Part shown: positions 59,629-64,000 of the stretch, in pieces
Layout of the letters: every line of letters starts with the position of its first letter
How positions within the stretch are numbered: position 1 is the first letter of the stretch
NCBI RefSeq assembly: GCF_001425745.1
Contig: NZ_LMDF01000010.1
Location: 62,001-126,000, forward strand
Reading direction: 5' to 3'
Length of the DNA stretch: 64,000 bases
Origin: Caulobacter sp. Root343
GTDB taxonomy: Bacteria; Pseudomonadota; Alphaproteobacteria; Caulobacterales; Caulobacteraceae
Position numbers and translations under genes: made by a program
Notes under the pieces: generated by a model
Database searches by the model: none
What the model was told of the DNA's origin: nothing
Seen by the model: only the letters and a program-made list of their open reading frames with translations

Positions 59629-61101
59629 CTAGCGGATCGTCAGACCCACGACATCACTGCCGATGGCGATGTCGCCATCCTTCGGCTCCTTGATCGGCTT
59701 TCCGCCGATGCGCAGGTTCTCGATGGTGACGTTCTTGACGGCTGTCTGGGGCGAGAGGCCCTTGATGATCGATGCGCTCGGTAGGCCTTCGCCCGTGAAG
59801 GTGACGTCGCGCAGGGTGACGCCGTCGATCCCGCGACCAGGGGCCTTGTTGTAGCGCGGGTTGTTCCCGGCCACGATGTTGATCAGCTTGCCTTCCTCGA
59901 TGCGGTCGACGCGGATGTCGCTGAAGGTCACGTCGCGGATCAGCGTGCCGTCGCCCGAATAGATCGCCATCACGCCCTCCCAGTCCGGATCGTCCTCGTC
60001 GAGGTTGGCGACGTCGATGTTGTCGAAGGTGATGTTCCTGATCGTGCGCGGATCGGCGTTGTCGCCGAAATGGCCGACATAGAGGGCGTGGGCGACATCG
60101 ACCCAGAGGCGCATGTTTCGAACCTCGATGTCGGCGGTGTCGCCCGGCGGGTTGGGGTCTGGAATTCCGGTCTGGGCCGCCTTCTGGCGACAGATCGGGC
60201 AGTCGGCGACGGCATAGACCACGACCGCGTCGTCGGACACGCGCAGGTAGCAGTCCTGGATCTTCACCCGGCGCGACGTCGAGATGTTGATGCCGTCCGA
60301 CCACTTGCCGGAGGTGAAGCCGGTCAGGTCATGGACGCTGACGTCTTGCGAGTTGCGGATGTTCATCACCCGCGCGGCGTCCTTGCGGTCGCTGTTGACG
60401 AGGATCAGGTCTGAGATCTCGATGTTGCTGGCCTTGTCCAGGTCGATCCCGCGCCCGGGATCCCAGAGCAGGCCGCGTCCGGAGATCTTCACGTCGGTGA
60501 CGCCGTTCAGGTCGAAGGCCCCCTTCAGGACCGCGCCGCCTTCGAGATAGACGCGCTGCCCCGACTTGACCGGAAAATAGTCCAGCCCCGGCGGCGGGGT
60601 GTGGACGCCGGGCTCGAAGTAGACGACGTCGTCCCCAGCCGGGCGCGGGGCAGGGGGCTTTCCGGCGATGATGTGCAGGTTGTGCAGCCGGTCGTCGTCG
60701 AACTGCAGCGAAAAGCGCTCCGGCCTCGTCAAGGTCATGCGCACGACGGCGCCCACGCGTTGAGGCCGGACCTTGCTGGACAGCGGCGCGACCAAGACCT
60801 GGTCGAACCTGCCGTTGTTCTTCAACACCTCCAGCTCGACGCTTCCCTCGAAGTCGAAATAGACCATCGAGGCGTTCTGCTTGGTGTCGGTGTCGACCTG
60901 CACGCGATACTCGTAGACGTCGCGCCATTCGCCGCCCGGCGTGCGCACGCGCACGGTGAAGTCATCGTTATGGGCCGAGTAGAGCAGGGCGGGCGGAACG
61001 GAATAGGTCCGCAGGGTGTCGGCGAGCGCCGCGCCGCCCAGCAGCAGGGAAGAGGCTAGCAAAGTCGTAGCGCGCGCGAGCCACCTGTTCCTAAGCCTCA
61101 C
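59629..61101 (-). CDS. Exported right-handed beta-helix glycosidase (GH28- or GH49-like)
   Basis: 490 residues with a signal peptide (LARATTLLASSLLLGGAALA). An N-terminal beta-sandwich (PALLYSAHNDDFTVRVRTPG) precedes a beta-helix with repeated strands: VYLEGGAVLKGAFDLNGVTD, IEISDLILVNSDRKDAARVM, GKWSDGINISTSRRVKIQDC and RVSDDAVVVYA. The Asp residues in SDGI and SDDAV sit where polygalacturonase-type catalytic Asp residues are found. It probably cleaves a plant or microbial polysaccharide. A TATAAT and a palindrome lie just upstream. Confidence 0.82.
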   Translation of the reverse strand: MRLRNRWLARATTLLASSLLLGGAALADTLRTYSVPPALLYSAHNDDFTVRVRTPGGEWRDVYEYRVQVDTDTKQNASMVYFDFEGSVELEVLKNNGRFDQVLVAPLSSKVRPQRVGAVVRMTLTRPERFSLQFDDDRLHNLHIIAGKPPAPRPAGDDVVYFEPGVHTPPPGLDYFPVKSGQRVYLEGGAVLKGAFDLNGVTDVKISGRGLLWDPGRGIDLDKASNIEISDLILVNSDRKDAARVMNIRNSQDVSVHDLTGFTSGKWSDGINISTSRRVKIQDCYLRVSDDAVVVYAVADCPICRQKAAQTGIPDPNPPGDTADIEVRNMRLWVDVAHALYVGHFGDNADPRTIRNITFDNIDVANLDEDDPDWEGVMAIYSGDGTLIRDVTFSDIRVDRIEEGKLINIVAGNNPRYNKAPGRGIDGVTLRDVTFTGEGLPSASIIKGLSPQTAVKNVTIENLRIGGKPIKEPKDGDIAIGSDVVGLTIR

Positions 61102-61136
61102 GTTTCCTCCTCGACGCCGCTGTTTGTCGCGATCTT

Positions 61137-61155
61137 TGATATCGATATCATTATA
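61137..61155 (-). promoter_or_regulatory. Promoter -10 and overlapping operator for the beta-helix glycosidase gene
   Basis: Read on the minus strand, TATAAT (61155-61150) is followed at once by the perfect 14-bp palindrome TGATATCGATATCA (61150-61137), which would cover the transcription start. It lies 36 bases upstream of the start codon. A LacI- or GntR-type repressor site responding to the polysaccharide is the likely meaning. No good -35 is visible. Confidence 0.55.
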
Positions 61156-61195
61156 GGTCGAAAGTGCAAGGCGGGCGCGGCGATGGCTCGACCTT

Positions 61196-62071
61196 TCACT
61201 CTCCGCCGCCGATCCCGTCGAGCGCGGTGACCTGCGCTGGCGAGAGCGCCAGGTCCGCCGAGGCGAAGTTCTCCCGCAGGTGCGCCTGCGAAGAGGTGCC
61301 CGCGATCACCAGGATGTTCGGCGAGCGCTGCAGCAGCCAGGCCAGCGCGACCTGCTTGGGGCTGGCGCCCAGCTCGGCCGCCACCTCGGAGAGCCGCGAC
61401 GATTGCAGAGGCGAAAAGCCGCCCAGGGGGAAGAAGGGCACGTAGGCCACGCCCTCGGCGGCCAGCGCGTCGATGAACTCATCGTCGCCGCGCTGCGCCA
61501 GATTGTACTGGTTCTGGACGCAAACGATGTCGGCGATCGCCCTAGCTTCAGCGAACTGGGCCGGCGAGACGCTGCTCAGGCCGATGTGGCGGATCAGGCC
61601 CTGACGCTGGAGCTCGACCAGCACGCCCAACGGCTCGGCCACGGATCGCTCGTCGGGGCCATGAGGGCCGCCCAGCCTCAGATTGACGACGTCCAGCGCC
61701 TCCAGATCGAGGCTGGAGAGGTTCTCGTGCACCGCGCGGGTGAGGCCCTCGGGCGTATGGTCGGGCGCCCAGGATCCCTCCGGGCCGCGGACGAAGCCGA
61801 CCTTGGTGATGATCGTCAGGCCTCTGGGATAGGGCGCGAGCGCTTCGCGGATCAGCGAGTTGGCGACGCCGGGACCGTAGAATTCGGCCGTGTCGATGTG
61901 GTTGGCGCCCAGGGCGACGACGTCGCGCAGGACGGCCAGGGCGGCGGCCTTGTCGCGGGGCGGGCCCCAGACGTGCGGGCCGGGCAACTGCATGGCGCCG
62001 TAACCCATGCGCTTGAGGCTCAGCGACGTGCCGGGAAGGGTGAACGCGCCGCCAAGGGAAGAGGTGCTCAT
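61196..62071 (-). CDS. Aldo/keto reductase
   Basis: 291 residues. GYGAMQLPGP, the catalytic Asp in NHIDTAEFYGP with the Tyr of FYGP, and the Lys of IITKVGFVRG are present. The fourth residue, usually His, lies in DVVNLRLGGP, where Arg takes its place, as in the YdbC-like subgroup. NADPH-binding features are in IRHIGLSSVSPAQFAEA and the C-terminal LVIAGTSSQAHLREN. It reduces aldehydes or ketones. It follows the quinone-oxidoreductase-like gene by 29 bases and is likely co-regulated with it. Confidence 0.9.
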   Translation of the reverse strand: MSTSSLGGAFTLPGTSLSLKRMGYGAMQLPGPHVWGPPRDKAAALAVLRDVVALGANHIDTAEFYGPGVANSLIREALAPYPRGLTIITKVGFVRGPEGSWAPDHTPEGLTRAVHENLSSLDLEALDVVNLRLGGPHGPDERSVAEPLGVLVELQRQGLIRHIGLSSVSPAQFAEARAIADIVCVQNQYNLAQRGDDEFIDALAAEGVAYVPFFPLGGFSPLQSSRLSEVAAELGASPKQVALAWLLQRSPNILVIAGTSSQAHLRENFASADLALSPAQVTALDGIGGGE

Positions 62072-62100
62072 CGGGAGTTTCCGTGGGTTGGTGGCGGAAG

Positions 62101-63024
62101 TCAGGACAGCGAGACGACGATCTTGCCGCGCGCCCGACCGGAGGTCTGGCGGGCCCAGGCCTCGTCGAAGGCGTCGATCGAGACCTGGCGGTCGATGACG
62201 ACCTTCAGCCCGTTGCCGACGATCATCGCGACGAGGTCGCCCAGGCGATCGGCGTAGGGTTTGGCGTAGAAGATGCTGGCCTCGACGCCATGGGCCTTGG
62301 CCATGGCCTCGTCGGGCGGCATGGCGGTGGAGACCAGCCGGCCGCCTGGGCGCAGGACCGAGTAGGAGCGGCTCTGCGTTTCGCCGCCGACCAGATCGAG
62401 CACGACGTCGACGCCCGACACCGCCGTAGTGAAGTCCCGCGCCTGGTAGTCGATCACCTCATCGGCCCCCAGGTCGCGCGCCAGGGCGAGGCCGTCGCCC
62501 GAGGCGGTGGCGATTACCCGCGCCCCGGCCATGTGGGCGAACTGAACGGCGAAGCCGCCGACACCGCCCGCCGCACCGTGGATCAGGACGGTCTCGCCGG
62601 CCTTCAGCTTGGCGCTGGAGAACAGGGCGTGCCAAGCGGTGATCCCCGCGGTCGGGATTGCGCTGCCTTGCGCCGCCGACAGGGCGTCGGGCAACGCCAC
62701 GCAGGCGCTGGCTGGCACGACCGCGAAATCGGCCAGGCCGCCGCTGACCCCCGCGTCGGCCCAGGCGATCACCTGGTCGCCGGCCTTCCATTGGGTGACG
62801 CCCGAGCCGACCCGCTCAATGACGCCGGCGAAGTCGGTGGCCAGGGTGATCGGCAGCCTGATGTCGAAGAAGTGCTGGGCGAACCCCGACACGACCAGCG
62901 CGTCGAGCGGGTTGAGCGCGGCGGCCTGCACGCGCACCAGCACCTCGCCGGTTTCGACGTCGGGCGTCGGCGCGTCCTCGATGCGGGGCGTGTCGTTGAA
63001 ACGGTGGATGCGTACGGCTCTCAT
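62101..63024 (-). CDS. Zinc-independent NADPH:quinone oxidoreductase-like enzyme (MDR family)
   Basis: 307 residues. The MDR layout is complete: NPLDALVVSGFAQHFFDIRL, LATDFAGVIERVGSGVTQWK, then the nucleotide-binding HGAAGGVGGFAVQFAHMAGA and DVVLDLVGGETQSRSYSVLR. There is no structural zinc lobe of four cysteines. It reduces quinones or enones with NADPH. It lies divergent from a TetR gene across two palindromic operators, so it is probably induced by the TetR ligand. Confidence 0.92.
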   Translation of the reverse strand: MRAVRIHRFNDTPRIEDAPTPDVETGEVLVRVQAAALNPLDALVVSGFAQHFFDIRLPITLATDFAGVIERVGSGVTQWKAGDQVIAWADAGVSGGLADFAVVPASACVALPDALSAAQGSAIPTAGITAWHALFSSAKLKAGETVLIHGAAGGVGGFAVQFAHMAGARVIATASGDGLALARDLGADEVIDYQARDFTTAVSGVDVVLDLVGGETQSRSYSVLRPGGRLVSTAMPPDEAMAKAHGVEASIFYAKPYADRLGDLVAMIVGNGLKVVIDRQVSIDAFDEAWARQTSGRARGKIVVSLS

Positions 63025-63071
63025 GCTTAGCTTCCGAAATGGAGGGGGAATGGGAGCGCAAGGTTCAAAAT

Positions 63072-63107
63072 TGCACTCGGTGCAGAATCAATACTGCACT
63101 AGGTGCA
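63072..63107. promoter_or_regulatory. Two TetR operator copies between divergent genes
   Basis: TGCACTCGGTGCA (63072-63084) and TGCACTAGGTGCA (63095-63107) are 13-bp near-perfect palindromes spaced 23 bases centre to centre. They lie between the MDR start (63024) and the TetR start (63145). They are the likely binding sites for the TetR protein, repressing both directions. Confidence 0.8.
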
Positions 63108-63144
63108 AATTTACAAGAAGGCCGGTCCATGGCATGGCTGGGGC

Positions 63145-63750
63145 ATGGAACCGATCTCAGAGGGTCAGGGCGGCTTGCGTGAGCGCAAGCGCCGCGAAAC
63201 CCGTCAACGCATCACCGAGACGGGCCTGAAGCTCTTCATCGCCAACGGCTACGAAGCCACGACCCTGGACGCGATCGCCGAGGCCTCGGGGATCGCCCGC
63301 CGCACCTTCTTCCACTACTTCAAGTCAAAGGAAGAGATCATCCTGGCCTGGCAGGGCGCGCTGCCCGACAGGGTGCGCGCGGCCGTGCTGGAGCAGGGGT
63401 CGGCTGTGTCGCCACTCGCCGCCGTCCAGTCGGCGGTGACCGCCTTGGCGGCGGACATGCGTCCGGACGTGGCGATCACGATCAGCAAGATCGTGCGCTC
63501 GTCCGAGCAGCTGCGCGCCGGCAATCAGGTCAAGTTTCTGAACATGGAGCAGGCGGCTTTCGAGGCGTTGTGCGCGCTTTGGCCTGACGAGGCGCGACGA
63601 GACGGACTGCGCCTAGCGGCGATGGTCGGCCTGGGGGCGATGCGGCTTTCGCTCGACGCCTGGGTCAATGAAGAGGGCCGAAGGCCGCTCACCGAACATC
63701 TCCAGGCGGCGTTCGCCCGCCTGAACGCCGAGCTTGGCGCCGCCGTCTAG
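63145..63750 (+). CDS. TetR-family transcriptional regulator
   Basis: 201 residues from the ATG at 63145. An upstream in-frame ATG-like start at 63103 falls inside an operator repeat and is less likely. The helix-turn-helix is LDAIAEASGIARRTFFHYFK, and the C-terminal ligand domain is all-helical (MRPDVAITISKIVRSSEQLR). It should repress itself and the divergent oxidoreductase/reductase pair. Its stop codon overlaps that of the convergent gene in a shared CTAG. Confidence 0.9.
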   Translation: MEPISEGQGGLRERKRRETRQRITETGLKLFIANGYEATTLDAIAEASGIARRTFFHYFKSKEEIILAWQGALPDRVRAAVLEQGSAVSPLAAVQSAVTALAADMRPDVAITISKIVRSSEQLRAGNQVKFLNMEQAAFEALCALWPDEARRDGLRLAAMVGLGAMRLSLDAWVNEEGRRPLTEHLQAAFARLNAELGAAV

Positions 63751-64000
63751 GTTTGCGCCGTTTCGCGCGCGCGGGCTTCCAGGTCGAGGACCGTCCGCCG
63801 GGCCAGGCGCAGGATCTCGTCCGAGCGCGGGTCGTCCTTGTAGACCCGCGACAGCATCATCGCGCCGATCATCGTGCACCAGCTGGATATGGCCAGGGCC
63901 TCGGCGTCGGGAACGTCTCCGATCACTGCCGTCGTCCGGCTGAAATAGTCCTCCAGCCGCTCGCGCATGACGTCGCGGACCTCGGGTTCGGCCCGGCCGG
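63747..64000 (-). CDS. TetR-family regulator, C-terminal part (5' end outside the window)
   Basis: The frame is open to the right edge, giving 84 C-terminal residues. GRAEPEVRDVMRERLEDYFS, ALAISSWCTMIGAMMLSRVY and DEILRLARRTVLDLEARA look like the ligand-binding end of TetR/AcrR regulators, such as the group repressing short-chain oxidoreductases. The DNA-binding part is not visible, so the call is tentative. Confidence 0.6.
   Translation of the reverse strand, partial: GRAEPEVRDVMRERLEDYFSRTTAVIGDVPDAEALAISSWCTMIGAMMLSRVYKDDPRSDEILRLARRTVLDLEARARETAQT

Noticed and set aside
61280..62257. 325-codon plus-strand frame opposite the aldo/keto reductase
   Set aside because: Antisense to a fully conserved reductase; residues are Gln/Arg/Asp-rich shadow sequence.
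1..64000. CRISPR arrays, tRNA or rRNA genes
   Set aside because: No regularly spaced direct repeats and no recognisable tRNA or rRNA sequences were seen.

Overview
The window looks like a piece of a high-GC alphaproteobacterial genome, most likely a Caulobacter-like member of the Caulobacteraceae. The evidence is the GC-rich coding, a RepC-type initiator beside a Trb-type conjugation cluster, and several carbohydrate-active enzymes with exported N-termini. No rRNA, tRNA or CRISPR array was recognised.

Positions 1-1395 are the N-terminal 465 codons of a GH3 beta-glucosidase that runs off the left edge. From 1548 to about 20390 lies a mobile-element backbone, all on the minus strand: a methyltransferase-strawberry notch helicase fusion, a ParB-like protein, a Toprim primase-like protein, RepC with a possible antisense RNA in its leader, a small ribbon-helix-helix-like protein, and trbC-D-E-(small ORF)-J-K-L-F-G-I. 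A frame-broken XRE regulator and a stand-alone LuxR-type helix-turn-helix protein lie upstream. TrbB, TraG/VirD4, a relaxase and an integrase are absent, so the element is incomplete or scattered.

20.4-34.6 kb is a mosaic. It holds an AbiEi/AbiEii toxin-antitoxin pair with two palindromic operators, a dnaB-like gene broken inside its Walker A motif, a Fic protein next to a GH26 mannanase-like enzyme, a Uma2 nuclease, a frameshifted CoiA-like gene and several hypotheticals. It also holds a dienelactone-hydrolase-like gene whose 3' end is replaced by the helix-turn-helix tail of a serine recombinase.

34.7-53.1 kb is a dense defence-like island. It starts with a minus-strand operon of RHH regulator, C5 DNA methyltransferase, PD-(D/E)XK protein, GIY-YIG protein and a second PD-(D/E)XK-like protein. 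Next, on the plus strand, are an acidic protein and a stand-alone proteasome-like Ntn hydrolase with Thr1/Asp17/Lys33, then a HEPN-like protein. A minus-strand ubiquitin-like operon (double Ubl, E2-like, JAB protease, E1-like) is divergent from an Xre-RES toxin-antitoxin pair that overlaps a RecB-type nuclease/helicase, followed by a DnaQ-like exonuclease. The island ends with a pentapeptide-repeat/channel-like protein, a minimal nucleotidyltransferase and a HAD phosphatase. A ubiquitin-like tagging operon about 1 kb from a proteasome-like peptidase is the most striking arrangement in the window.

53.3-64 kb reads as ordinary chromosome: hemerythrin-like protein, PAS histidine kinase overlapping an RsbQ-like hydrolase, acetamidase/formamidase-like protein, S41 peptidase, beta-helix glycosidase, aldo/keto reductase, quinone-oxidoreductase-like enzyme with divergent TetR regulator, and the 3' part of a second TetR-family gene.
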